Source: Rugosimonospora acidiphila (lineage in GTDB: Bacteria; Actinomycetota; Actinomycetes; Mycobacteriales; Micromonosporaceae). Taken from it: a stretch of DNA of 64,000 nt. Positions 8,257-16,754 of the stretch are shown here, piece by piece. Where the stretch lies: positions 124,001-188,000 of the forward strand of contig NZ_BAABJQ010000009.1 of assembly GCF_039543385.1 (NCBI RefSeq), read 5' to 3'. The notes under the pieces are model-generated. The model had not been told where the DNA came from. It saw only the letters and a program-made list of their open reading frames with translations, and made no database searches. The first letter of the stretch is position 1. Each line of letters opens with the position of its first letter. The position numbers and the translations under genes were made by a program.

Positions 8257-8574
8257 TCACGACCGATGGCCGCCACCGCCGTGGGGCGGCCGACCTCGCC
8301 CGTCGAGCCGGATCGTCCAGGCGTCGATCCCATCGATGCGCAGGTGGGTCTCGCTCCACGGGTCCCGGCCGAGCAGCTCCCGGACGGCCAGCTCGGACTC
8401 CGCCTCCATCACGAGCACCACCCGCAGTTCGTCGAGCGGGCCACCCAGCACGATCACCCCGTCGTCGACCAGCCGGTCCATGTAGGACGCGTGCTCGGCC
8501 CACCGGGACTGTCCTTCCATCGGCCGGCCGAAATCCCACCGCGGGCCGCTGTGCGAGAGCGCAACAAGGAACAT
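8257..8574 (-). CDS. YCII-related domain protein
   Basis: 105 residues. MFLVALSHSGPRWDFGRPME, the WAEHASYMDRLVDDGVIVLG helix-strand and the closing DPWSETHLRIDGIDAWTI follow the YciI ferredoxin-like fold, with His21-like and Asp residues that form the putative active site in that family. Function of YciI-like proteins is generally unknown. The gene converges on the VOC gene (15-base gap) and diverges from the rhomboid gene. Confidence 0.82.
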   Translation of the reverse strand: MFLVALSHSGPRWDFGRPMEGQSRWAEHASYMDRLVDDGVIVLGGPLDELRVVLVMEAESELAVRELLGRDPWSETHLRIDGIDAWTIRLDGRGRPPHGGGGHRS

Positions 8575-8706
8575 GGGGCCGTCCTACCATCCCGGTCCGA
8601 CACTTTCCGCCGTCACGGCCGGCGGACCGACCCGCCCGGCGAAACGGGCTCGCGCCCGTCGCGGCGAGGGTCGCGCCGGGGCGGCGGGTCGGGCACAGTG
8701 GTGAGT

Positions 8707-9510
8707 ATGGTGATTCCCGTCCATGACGTGCTGCCGGTGCGCCGCACCCCCTGGATCACCTACCTCCTGATCGCGATCAATGTGGTCGTGTTCCTGCTCA
8801 CCCCGGCCGCGCGCAGCACCGATGTGGGGGCCGCCGGCGTCGCGCAGCTGTGCCAGCAGGAGTCGTTCTACGACAAGTACTCGGCGATTCCGGTGGAGCT
8901 GACGCACGAGCAACCGCTGGCCCGGGTGCCCACCGGGGCCGTCGGGGTCGGGCGCGGCGGCGCGGTGGGCTGCGTGGTCGGGCCGCCGAGCTATCACAAG
9001 ATCCCGGCGTTGTCCGTGCTGTACGCCATGTTCCTGCACGGCGGGTGGCTGCACCTGCTGGGCAACATGCTGTTCCTCTGGGTGTTCGGCAACAATGTCG
9101 AGGACCGACTGGGCCGCCTGCGGTACGCGCTGTTCTACCTGTTCTGCGGGTACGCGGCGACCTACGGCTTCGCGCTGGCCAGCCCGGATTCGTCGCAGCC
9201 CCTGGTGGGCGCGTCCGGCGCGATAGCGGGCGTGCTCGGCGCGTACCTGGTGCTCTATCCACGCGCCCGGGTGTGGAGCCTGGTCCCGGTGCTGCTGTTC
9301 ATCCCGTTGCGGCTGCCCGCCTGGCTGGTGCTGGGCATGTGGTTCGTGCTCCAGTGGGTGTACTCGGCCGGGTACACGGTTTCGGCGGCGGGCAGCGTGG
9401 CGTACCTGGCACACGTGGTCGGCTTCGTCGTCGGCGCGCTGTTCGCCCTGCCACTGCGCGGCCGCCGGCCACCGGTCGGGTCCGGGTACGGGTACCCGTC
9501 GCGGCGCTGA
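8707..9510 (+). CDS. Rhomboid family intramembrane serine protease
   Basis: 267 residues. First membrane helix at 16-33, then a long extracytoplasmic loop L1, and five more helices. Catalytic Ser170 lies in VGASGAIAGVLG and His236 in AHVVGFVVG; the HxxxN motif of helix 2 is H116-LLG-N120 (WLHLLGNM). This gives a complete rhomboid dyad. Start ATG 8707 is preceded by GTG 8701 in frame. The protease cleaves membrane helices of unknown client proteins. C-terminal tail is short, basic and Gly/Pro/Tyr rich. Confidence 0.93.
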   Translation: MVIPVHDVLPVRRTPWITYLLIAINVVVFLLTPAARSTDVGAAGVAQLCQQESFYDKYSAIPVELTHEQPLARVPTGAVGVGRGGAVGCVVGPPSYHKIPALSVLYAMFLHGGWLHLLGNMLFLWVFGNNVEDRLGRLRYALFYLFCGYAATYGFALASPDSSQPLVGASGAIAGVLGAYLVLYPRARVWSLVPVLLFIPLRLPAWLVLGMWFVLQWVYSAGYTVSAAGSVAYLAHVVGFVVGALFALPLRGRRPPVGSGYGYPSRR

Positions 9511-9551
9511 GCCGGCCCGCACGTGTACGGCACCCGCGTACGGCACGCACG

Positions 9552-9581
9552 CGTACGGCCCGCGCGATGGCGGGCCGTACG
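9552..9581. terminator. Hairpin terminator between convergent genes
   Basis: CGTACGGCCCGC and its exact complement form a perfect 12-bp stem around a 6-base loop, between the rhomboid stop (9510) and the sedolisin stop (9600). Probably serves both strands. Confidence 0.75.
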
Positions 9582-9599
9582 TCGGTGGTCGGCGGTGGG

Positions 9600-11237
9600 T
9601 CAGGCCGCAATCTTGTAGAACTGCTGGTTGGTCGAGTTGTTCACGTACCACGTGTCGATCGGCGCGCCCACGGCGTAGCTGTTTCCGTTGACGTCCATGT
9701 TGCGCTGGTAGTAGTAGCTCCAGTAGTTGCCGTTGGAGTTGGACTGCCAGACCTCGCCCCATCGGCCGTCGCAGGGCTGCTGGGTGAGCCCGTCGCCGGT
9801 GACTCCGTCAGTGGACATGCACAGGCCGCTGTTCTCGTTCTGCATGATGAAGGTGCCATCGGGATTCGTGTAGAAGATCCAGTGCTGGTTGGCCGTGCCG
9901 TCGTCGTTCGCCTGGATGATGGCGGCACCCGCGGCGGTCGAGGAGTGGTCCACCCCGACGACCAGACCGCTGCTGACCGCCCGCAGCTTGTAGCGGACCG
10001 GGCTGCTCGCGGAGAACGCGGCGGTGCCGTTGGGCGTGCCGAGCCCGGTCGGGCCGTCCCAGCCGGACAGTGAGGTGCAGAGCGGCCAGCCGCACCACCC
10101 GTCGTTCCCGGTGGCCACGTCGAACAGGTTGCCCTGGTGGGCGTACGGGAACGACGACGGGTAGGAATTGTTCACGGCCGGGGTGGCGAGCGCGTACACC
10201 CCGGCGATGATCGGGGACGAGGCGCTGGTGCCGCCGTAGACCGACCAGCCGCTGCCGCCGTAGCCCTGGTACACGGCCACGCCGGTGCTCGGGTCGGCGA
10301 CCGCGGACACGTCGGCCTCGGCCCGGTTGGAGCACCCGGTGAAGACCTGCTGCCACGAGGGCTTCGCGATCGCGATGGAGCACCCGGAGCCGGCACCCGT
10401 CCAGGCGCTCTCGCTCCAACCGCGGCTGGTGCTGGCCCGGTAGAGGGAGGTGCCGCCCACCGCCGTCACGTACTTGGAGGTCGCCGGGTACTGCACGCCG
10501 TTGCCGTCATCGCCGGTGCTGAACGTGATGGCCACGCCCGGGCGGTTGAAGTGCGGGTCGTTCGCGGCGTCGCCGCTGCCCTCGGGCCGGCCCCAGCTGT
10601 TCGAGACCACCTGGGCGTGCGCGGTCGCGTAGTCCTCGGCCGCGTACAGGTCGCCGTCGTAGTTGGTGTTCGCCTCCACCAGCAGGATGTGGCACGCCGG
10701 GCAGATGGCCGAGACCATGTCCATGTCCAGCGACCACTCCCCCGCCGCGGCGGCGTTCGCGGCCGGCAGGGCCGTGGTGGAGCCGGTCTGCCCGACCTTC
10801 TGGAAGCATCCGTTCGCGGTGGTGCACGCCGGCAGCCCGAACTGGGCGCGGTACACGGCGAGGTCGGCCTCTGCCGTCGGGTCGTCGTTGAACATGACTA
10901 TCGCCACGGTTCTGGCGATGACGCCGGTGGCCGGCAGCTTGTAGGCGTTGCGCAGGTCCGACGGGCCGTACCCGGATGGCGTGCCGTTCGCGCCCGCCGG
11001 CCTGGCGAGGTGCGGCCCGGTGACCCGGTAGGCGTAGCAGGTCGAGGTGTCGGCGGTCGGCTTCGGACAGATCGGCACCGCGGTGGAGCCCGCCGGCACG
11101 GCGGAGGACGGGCTCGCACCGGGCGCCGGCGTGCCGCCGGCGATTGCTGGCTCGGCGAACGCGGGTGCGGCCGCGAGACTCGCGGCGGCGATGACCGCAC
11201 CGGCCAGCACGGCGGTGAGGCGTAGAGCTGCGCGCAT
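9600..11237 (-). CDS. Secreted S53 (sedolisin-like) serine protease with C-terminal ricin-type lectin domain
   Basis: 545 residues from ATG 11237, chosen for SD GGGAG and because a normal signal peptide follows (MRAALRLTAVLAGAVIAAAS, cleavage near AFA-EP). The catalytic domain (about 90-405) has the sedolisin triad: E167 and D171 in GEWSLDMDMV, oxyanion Asp in TFSTGDDG, and Ser338 in YGGTSASSP. Residues 412-545 form a ricin-B beta-trefoil with repeated QHW/QxW-type strands (ANQHWIFYTNPDG, NQQFYKI), likely binding glycans. The usual long N-terminal propeptide of S53 enzymes is short here. An exported scavenging protease is the natural reading. Confidence 0.9.
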   Translation of the reverse strand: MRAALRLTAVLAGAVIAAASLAAAPAFAEPAIAGGTPAPGASPSSAVPAGSTAVPICPKPTADTSTCYAYRVTGPHLARPAGANGTPSGYGPSDLRNAYKLPATGVIARTVAIVMFNDDPTAEADLAVYRAQFGLPACTTANGCFQKVGQTGSTTALPAANAAAAGEWSLDMDMVSAICPACHILLVEANTNYDGDLYAAEDYATAHAQVVSNSWGRPEGSGDAANDPHFNRPGVAITFSTGDDGNGVQYPATSKYVTAVGGTSLYRASTSRGWSESAWTGAGSGCSIAIAKPSWQQVFTGCSNRAEADVSAVADPSTGVAVYQGYGGSGWSVYGGTSASSPIIAGVYALATPAVNNSYPSSFPYAHQGNLFDVATGNDGWCGWPLCTSLSGWDGPTGLGTPNGTAAFSASSPVRYKLRAVSSGLVVGVDHSSTAAGAAIIQANDDGTANQHWIFYTNPDGTFIMQNENSGLCMSTDGVTGDGLTQQPCDGRWGEVWQSNSNGNYWSYYYQRNMDVNGNSYAVGAPIDTWYVNNSTNQQFYKIAA

Positions 11238-11645
11238 GGGCGTCTCCCTTGCCTTTCGAGGGGTGTGCCGGCACCCGGTCGTGCCGGCCAAAGCCCAATC
11301 TGGTCGCTAAGGCATCTGCTCCACATGAGACGGTTGCCCGCATCCGTGTCCGGCGGGCGACATAAGACAGTGCGGGGCGAATCTGAGGTGTCGGTTCGGT
11401 GACGAGCGCTTGCCCACCGGAAAACCGCCGCTCCCGCGCCGCCACCGGGCCGCGCGCCGCCACCGGGCCGCGCGCCGCCACCCGCCGCGCCCTTACCCTC
11501 GATGCGGCCGGATCGTCGAACGTGGCCACCAGCCGCTGGCCACCACCCGCCCCGCCGACCAGCGCAGCGTCCCGCGCCAGTGCGGTCGCCACGCCAGTGC
11601 GGGTCGCCGCTCGCCAGTCGGTGCGGACCTATGTAGAGTTTCGAT
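11238..11645. other. Intergenic region with a GC-rich direct repeat
   Basis: Divergent gap between the protease and the PadR gene. At about 11438-11492 the unit CGCCACCGGGCCGCGCGC recurs two to three times. The end, ACCTATGTAGAGTTTCGATATG, carries no SD before the PadR ATG, which suggests a leaderless or near-leaderless transcript. No additional gene recognised. Confidence 0.45.
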
Positions 11646-11972
11646 ATGAGCCCGAAACCGAGAATCACGGCGGTGGTTGCGACGGTGCTCGCGGTGTTCC
11701 TCGCCGAGCCCGACGCCAGCCGATATGGGTTGGAGCTGATGCGTGCCACTGGTCACGCGAGCGGCACTCTCTATCCGGTGCTCACCCGGCTCCAGGACGC
11801 CGGCTGGCTTGAGGCCGAGTGGGAGGACGCCGCGGTGGCCCAGGCCACGGGCCGCCCGCCACGGCGTTACTACCGGCTCACACCCGAGGGCGTGGTCGCT
11901 GGCCGCCGTGAACTCACGAAGCTGCATCGAGCGCTGGGACTGACTGGTCAGATCGCCGGAGGTCTCGCGTGA
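11646..11972 (+). CDS. PadR-like transcriptional regulator
   Basis: 108 residues. The winged helix of PadR is plain: RYGLELMRATGHASGTLYPV, LTRLQDAGWLEAEWEDA, GRPPRRYYRLTPEGVVAGRREL. It lacks the long C-terminal dimerisation helices of larger PadR proteins, so it belongs to the short class. No SD precedes the ATG. Its TGA overlaps the start of the downstream membrane protein (TGATG), a common arrangement in which the regulator controls its own membrane-protein partner. Likely an autorepressor. Confidence 0.9.
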   Translation: MSPKPRITAVVATVLAVFLAEPDASRYGLELMRATGHASGTLYPVLTRLQDAGWLEAEWEDAAVAQATGRPPRRYYRLTPEGVVAGRRELTKLHRALGLTGQIAGGLA

Positions 11973-14002
11973 TGGCCGGTGCGACCGAGTTCGTACTGCG
12001 ATTCGCGGCTGATCGTTGGGTTGCCGCCGGGCGCCCCGATCCATTCGAGGAGTGGGCGGGTGAGCTGGCGGTACTGCGGGCCGAGGGCGGCGGCGGGACA
12101 TCGCTGCGCTGCCTGTTGTTCGCGGCGAGCCTGGCCGTCAGCCGGGTACCGCGCAGACGGTCGCCCAGCGCCAGCGGATGGTTGCCGGGATGGGGTCGCC
12201 TCGCCGTCCCGGTACTGATCTTGCTGTTCCTGCCGGCGGTCGGCACCCTCGTCGGCGTTGCGGAGTTGAGGTTGCCGGACATGCTGGTCGTCACCAGCGA
12301 CCCGAGCGATCCGTACTTCTGGCTGGCGTTCCTCGCGTCGGGTCTGCGGATCGTGGTGCTGGCCGGGCTGGCGGTGCTGTTCGCGGTCGTCGGTCGGGTC
12401 GTGGGCCGGCGGCTGCCGTTGTCCACGGTTTCCGGCGACAAATACCGGGTCACCGTTACCGCTGTGGTGACACCGGTGCTGGCCGCAGTCGGTATGGCCG
12501 CTGAGCTGATCCTCACCCGGCCACAAGCCGGCGCTGCGGCGATCGCCGGCGGGCTGGTGCTCTGGGTGGCCCTTACGGCGCTCACCGTTCCAGCGGTGCT
12601 ACGGCCGCTGCGAGCGGGTCACTGGTGGCGGGCCGGGGTGCGGGCGATACTCGCCGCGCTGCTCACTGCCGACGCATGCGTCACTCTCGTGGCGCTGCCC
12701 AGGATACTTCCACTGCCGGGCGGTGCCCGGTCGATTCCCTGGTGGTTTCCCGGTCTGCTGCTCGACGGCCAGCACCTGATTACTCTCGGCCCGAGCTACC
12801 GGCACCTGCCGCTGGCGCAGGAGTTGGACATCACCGTCTCGCCGCTGCCACTGATGCTGATCGTCGCCGCCGCCTATAGCCTTGGTTACGCGTTGGCCGC
12901 GGCCCGGTCGCGGTCGCTGATGCCGAATCCCGGTCCGACCGCCGGGGTTGCTGCGGCGACATCAGCTCCGCCAACTCGGGACGCGGGCTGGTTCTTCGCC
13001 GCGTTCGGTGGGCTGACCTGGCTCGCGCTGGTCACCGGCATGACTCCACTGGCGGATCGACTCACCGCGGTCAACAAGGGCGGTGATGACGTACTGCTGC
13101 GCGAGGTGTTCGAGCTGCGCAGGCTCGCGGTACTGCTGACCTGCGGCGGCCTGATCGTAGCGCTACGACGAGTCGGCCCCGCGTGGCCGGCGGTCCTCAC
13201 CGTCCCGGCGCTGCTGGTCGCGGACGCGATACTGAACCGCAACACACTGTCCACCTGGAAAGCCACGGCGGCTGTACTGCTCAGCCTAGCCCTCTGCGCC
13301 GTGGTCACCGCCGGCGCGACCCGGTTACTCGCTCGACCGGACCGGCGATATGGGCGGTGGACGGCGACGGTTGTCGCCATCGCCGGAGCTTACTGCGCGG
13401 CGGGCCCGGTGGAAATGTCCGACAGCACGATGCACACCCCCACAGCACTGGTCCCGCTGACCGTCGCGCTCGGTGCTGGAATCGGCGCGCTCGCCACCCA
13501 CTGCATTGGCCTGGCCCGCACACCGCGACCAACCCGACTGAGCCGGGTCGCGCTGACCACACTGGGTGCGGTACCGTTCGGCGCCGCGGGCCTGCTCACC
13601 GCCCGAGCAGCTGACTGGTACCAGATCCCAGGGCTGCTTGGGCCATTCGCCGCCGTGCTGGCCGCCCTGCTGACGTACCCCGGCCAACGCAGCCGCAAGA
13701 CACGCACCTGGCTGCTCCTCGCCGCCCTGCCGGCGGCACCGATGTTGGGCTTGATCGAGGTAGCCCTGTCGTTGGTCGCCGATGCCCTCGCACCACCCCG
13801 GCCAGGGCTGAGCGACGACGCCCCGCCGATCGTCATCGGCAGCCTTCTCGTCGCGGTCGCCCTCGCCGCAGTGCTACCGGCCGTGTTCAAACGGCCCAAC
13901 GCCTCCGTGCCCGCAACACCGGCACCATTCCCACACCCCAGACCAACCTCCGGCTCAGTGTCGGCTCCCGCGACCCGGACAGAGGCGACGCGCCCCGGCT
14001 AG
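11972..14002 (+). CDS. Multi-pass membrane protein coupled to PadR regulator
   Basis: 676 residues from ATG 11972 (GTG 11969 also possible, giving a GTGA overlap with padR). Residues 1-60 are cytoplasmic (ATEFVLRFAADRWVAAGRPD), followed by roughly fifteen hydrophobic segments from about residue 75 to 650. No ATPase, transporter signature or catalytic motif was recognised. The short N-terminal domain recalls soluble parts seen in PadR-linked membrane proteins. The gene is unusually poor in charged loops. The C-terminal 40 residues are Pro/Thr rich. Function unknown; a sensor or lipid-related membrane protein is possible. Confidence 0.8.
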   Translation: MAGATEFVLRFAADRWVAAGRPDPFEEWAGELAVLRAEGGGGTSLRCLLFAASLAVSRVPRRRSPSASGWLPGWGRLAVPVLILLFLPAVGTLVGVAELRLPDMLVVTSDPSDPYFWLAFLASGLRIVVLAGLAVLFAVVGRVVGRRLPLSTVSGDKYRVTVTAVVTPVLAAVGMAAELILTRPQAGAAAIAGGLVLWVALTALTVPAVLRPLRAGHWWRAGVRAILAALLTADACVTLVALPRILPLPGGARSIPWWFPGLLLDGQHLITLGPSYRHLPLAQELDITVSPLPLMLIVAAAYSLGYALAAARSRSLMPNPGPTAGVAAATSAPPTRDAGWFFAAFGGLTWLALVTGMTPLADRLTAVNKGGDDVLLREVFELRRLAVLLTCGGLIVALRRVGPAWPAVLTVPALLVADAILNRNTLSTWKATAAVLLSLALCAVVTAGATRLLARPDRRYGRWTATVVAIAGAYCAAGPVEMSDSTMHTPTALVPLTVALGAGIGALATHCIGLARTPRPTRLSRVALTTLGAVPFGAAGLLTARAADWYQIPGLLGPFAAVLAALLTYPGQRSRKTRTWLLLAALPAAPMLGLIEVALSLVADALAPPRPGLSDDAPPIVIGSLLVAVALAAVLPAVFKRPNASVPATPAPFPHPRPTSGSVSAPATRTEATRPG

Positions 14003-14004
14003 CA

Positions 14005-14292
14005 CCTCGCGCCGACGGGGATGCGACGACGATCGCCGCCGGAGACTGGCCGAGGCCACCACCCGGCTCAAGCGGGAGCGCTCCGACGGATACCTGCTCG
14101 CCCACGGCGGGGCACGGTTCGCCCGATCGCTGGTCGAGACCGGCTTGATCGACGAGTACCGCCTTTGTCATCCACCCGGTCGTCCTGGGTGCGGGCGAGC
14201 GGCTCTTCGTCACGCCGCTCACCATCGAGCCGTTGACCACCACCGTCTTCAGCGGCGGAGGCGTCGCCCACGTCTTCGCGGCGCACGCGTGA
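14005..14292 (+). pseudogene. Decayed dihydrofolate reductase-like (RibD_C) gene fragment
   Basis: The C-terminal half of a RibD_C protein can be read through two frame changes. DATTIAAGD in one frame is followed, after loss of one base near 14046, by LAEATTRLKRERSDGYLLAH and GGARFARSLVETGLIDEYR; after a gain of one T near 14164 it resumes as VIHPVVLGAGERLFV and ends SGGGVAHVFAAHA-stop. This matches the typical order GGA..LVETGLIDEYRL..HPVVLGAGERLF. The N-terminal half is absent, replaced by the end of the preceding gene. No full-length product is possible. Confidence 0.8.
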
Positions 14293-14524
14293 TCGAGCCT
14301 GATCGGCAACGCAGAGCGGACGCCGTCACCTCGCTGCAACTATTGCCGAGCATGCTCGACGCGCTGAACCGCGTCTAGCATCACCTGATCGTCGGCCCCT
14401 CGGGGATCCCGCGCCCGCCTCGTCTCGTCGGCTGGCTGCCAACACGATGATCTACGACTTATCGAACGGGCACCGAGGTCGCGAGAGCCGAAAAAGTGTC
14501 GTACCCCGTCGGTAGCGTTGGTTC

Positions 14525-15790
14525 GTGGACGGGGATCCGTTGATCGAGCTGGAACACGCGGTGCGGTCGCTCGCGCACGCGTCGGTCTGGGCGCAGTCCC
14601 CGCAGACGTTGATTGACCGTCTGGATCAGGCGTATGCGTTGGCGTCGCGGTTGGACGCGGTGCGACTGGGCCTGATTCGGGAGGTCGATGGGCGGGACAT
14701 TGCCCGGCGGCAGGGTGCCACGACGACGACCGCGTGGCTACGCGACCGGTACCGGTTGTCCGGGGGTACGGCGGCGCGTCAGGTGAAACTCGCCGCCGCG
14801 CTGCACGGCCAGTTGCCGAAGACGGTGGAGGCGTTGGCCGCCGGGACGGTCAATCTTGAGCAGGCGCAGGTGATCGCGGCCGCTGTCCCGACTCTTCCCG
14901 CCGGGGTCCGCCCCGAGGGGGAGGAGTTTCTGGTTGGGCAGTGTGCGGTGTTCGGGCCCAGGGAGTTGGGTCGGCTGACCAGCCGACTGCTAGACGTGGT
15001 CGCCCCCGAGGTCGCCGAGGAACAGGCCGCGCAACAGTTGGCCCGGGACGAGGACCGTGCCCACGCCGACCGGTGCCTGTACCTGACCGACGTGCCCGGC
15101 CAGGCGAAGGTGCGGCTGACCGGGTGGCTGGACCAGGAGTCCGCCGCCGTGGTCCGGGCCGCGATCGACCCGTTGTGCGCACCCAGGCCGGCTGATGAGG
15201 CGGGGTTGCGTAGCCCGCAGCAGCGACGCGCCGACGCCCTGGTGGAGGTATGCCGACTCGCCCTGGCCGGCGGGGACCTGCCCGACAACGGTGGGGACCG
15301 ACCGCAGGTGACCGTCACCGTCGACCTGGACACCCTACGCCGGCAGATCGGCGCCGCCACCCTGGACGACGGGACCGTCCTCAGCCCCGCCGCCGCCCGC
15401 CGCCTGGCCTGCGATGCCCGGATCGTGCCCGCCGTGCTGAGCGGCGTAGGTCAGGTCCTCGACCTCGGTCGGGAGCGGCGCCTGTTCACCGGCCCGATCC
15501 GCCGAGCCCTGGTGCTACGCGACCGGGGTTGCGCGTTTCCGGGCTGTGATCGCCCACCGAGGTGGTGCGACGGGCACCACCTCGTCAGCTGGCTCGATGA
15601 CGGCCCCACCAGCCTCGACAACGGGGTCCTGCTGTGCGCACACCACCACCGGGTGATCCACCAAGGCGACTGGCAGGTCAAAATCGCCTCCGACGGGCTA
15701 CCCGAGTTCATCCCACCCCGATACCTCGACCCCGACCAACAACCCCGCCGCAACATCTACCACCGCAACATCTACCACCGCAGGCAATGA
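14525..15790 (+). CDS. DUF222 / HNH endonuclease domain protein (13E12 repeat family type)
   Basis: 421 residues from GTG 14525. N-terminal DUF222 helical region (about 20-290; LDAVRLGLIREVDGRDIARR) and a C-terminal HNH: CAFPGCDRPPRWCDGHHLVS with later LLCAHHHRVIHQGDW, giving paired Cys and the His-His/His catalytic set. Such proteins are abundant in actinobacterial genomes, often in many copies, and their biology is unclear; mobility has been suspected. The last residues are a duplicated NIYHR, encoded by a 15-base direct repeat. No SD before the GTG. Flanked upstream by a decayed gene. Confidence 0.9.
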   Translation: MDGDPLIELEHAVRSLAHASVWAQSPQTLIDRLDQAYALASRLDAVRLGLIREVDGRDIARRQGATTTTAWLRDRYRLSGGTAARQVKLAAALHGQLPKTVEALAAGTVNLEQAQVIAAAVPTLPAGVRPEGEEFLVGQCAVFGPRELGRLTSRLLDVVAPEVAEEQAAQQLARDEDRAHADRCLYLTDVPGQAKVRLTGWLDQESAAVVRAAIDPLCAPRPADEAGLRSPQQRRADALVEVCRLALAGGDLPDNGGDRPQVTVTVDLDTLRRQIGAATLDDGTVLSPAAARRLACDARIVPAVLSGVGQVLDLGRERRLFTGPIRRALVLRDRGCAFPGCDRPPRWCDGHHLVSWLDDGPTSLDNGVLLCAHHHRVIHQGDWQVKIASDGLPEFIPPRYLDPDQQPRRNIYHRNIYHRRQ

Positions 15791-16104
15791 CACCCACCGG
15801 CAACGATCGCCACGGGTCGGGAGCGGTGATGCTCGCTGGCCGGTGATCTCTGAGCGATGTCTCGTAATTGCTGCCGGGCAAACGTGCAGGGATTTCCGGA
15901 GCGGCTCCCCATCATGAGACTTGCTGCCGTTCGCTCGGGTTGTCGGGCCTAAACGGCAGCGGACTGCGCCTCGGCGCGTTCCTTGGCCTGGTCAACGGCA
16001 GGGATAGCGACGACTTCACGTCGCCGCGCTTGATAAGTGACTTTGGCCGATGGGTGTGGGCGCCTACTCTCGCAAACGGTGGAGTCCAGTAGGGAGGCGG
16101 CGAG
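15791..16104. other. Intergenic region, lower GC, possible gene remnant
   Basis: Noticeably less GC-rich than its surroundings. On the minus strand a frame ending at 15949 reads AKVTYQARRREVVAIPAV then DQAKERAEAQSAAV-stop, with codon use unlike neighbouring genes; it may be the tail of a lost foreign gene, but no family was recognised. The Nudix ribosome site (AGGGAGG) lies at the right edge. Confidence 0.3.
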
Positions 16105-16620
16105 ATGAGCACAACCGCGCTTGGCAGGATCGCGAGCGACCTCGAAGAGGTGGCGGTACCCGCCAATGGGGGCGAGTGGACGATGGCCTGGCATCCGCCC
16201 GGTGATGCGCCGACCGGGCTCCCGCACGGAGCCGGCGCGTTCTGCGTGACGGCCGACGACGAGGTCGTCCTCATCAGCACGGACGGTTCACGCTGGGGCT
16301 GGCCCGGTGGCCGCCCGGAGGCGGATGAGACCTGGGAGGACACGCTCAGGCGCGAAATGCTCGAGGAGGCGTGCGCGACGGTGACCGAGGCGCGGATGCT
16401 CGGGTTCATCCGATCGCGCTGCCTCAGCGGCCACGAGAAGGGGCGGGTCCTGGTCCGGTCAATCTGGCGCGCGCAGGTCACGCTGCTTCCGTGGGAGCCC
16501 GAATACGAGATCCCGTTCCGGCTGGTGGTGCCAGCTTACGATCTCGCGAAGCACCTGTGGATGGAGGAGGGCGCGGAGCCGATGTACTCGCGGGCCGCCC
16601 GGGAAGCGGGACTCGCGTAG
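16105..16620 (+). CDS. Nudix hydrolase
   Basis: 171 residues. Nudix box: G69-RPEAD-E75-x7-R83-E84-ML-E87-E88, matching GX5EX7REUXEEXGU except that Cys90 stands where Gly is usual. The metal-binding Glu residues are intact, so pyrophosphohydrolase activity is plausible. AGGGAGGCGG lies before the ATG. The C-terminal half (RSRCLSGHEKGRVLVRSIWR) is unremarkable for the family. Substrate unknown; family members cleave nucleoside diphosphates linked to another moiety. Confidence 0.88.
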   Translation: MSTTALGRIASDLEEVAVPANGGEWTMAWHPPGDAPTGLPHGAGAFCVTADDEVVLISTDGSRWGWPGGRPEADETWEDTLRREMLEEACATVTEARMLGFIRSRCLSGHEKGRVLVRSIWRAQVTLLPWEPEYEIPFRLVVPAYDLAKHLWMEEGAEPMYSRAAREAGLA

Positions 16621-16754
16621 CCCAGTGCGGGGCGGGTGAGCGCGGGCGGGCGGGCGCGGGGCGTTCGCGGAGCCGCGCACATCCATGGCCGCTGGACGGC
16701 GGGGGTACAACGTGGCACGGCGGGGCGGCCTGGCCGACGGTATCGTGCCACCCT

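Noticed and set aside
14021..14378. Short plus-strand frames at 14021-14236 and 14145-14378 considered as small genes.
   Set aside because: They are pieces or shifted readings of the decayed RibD_C gene.
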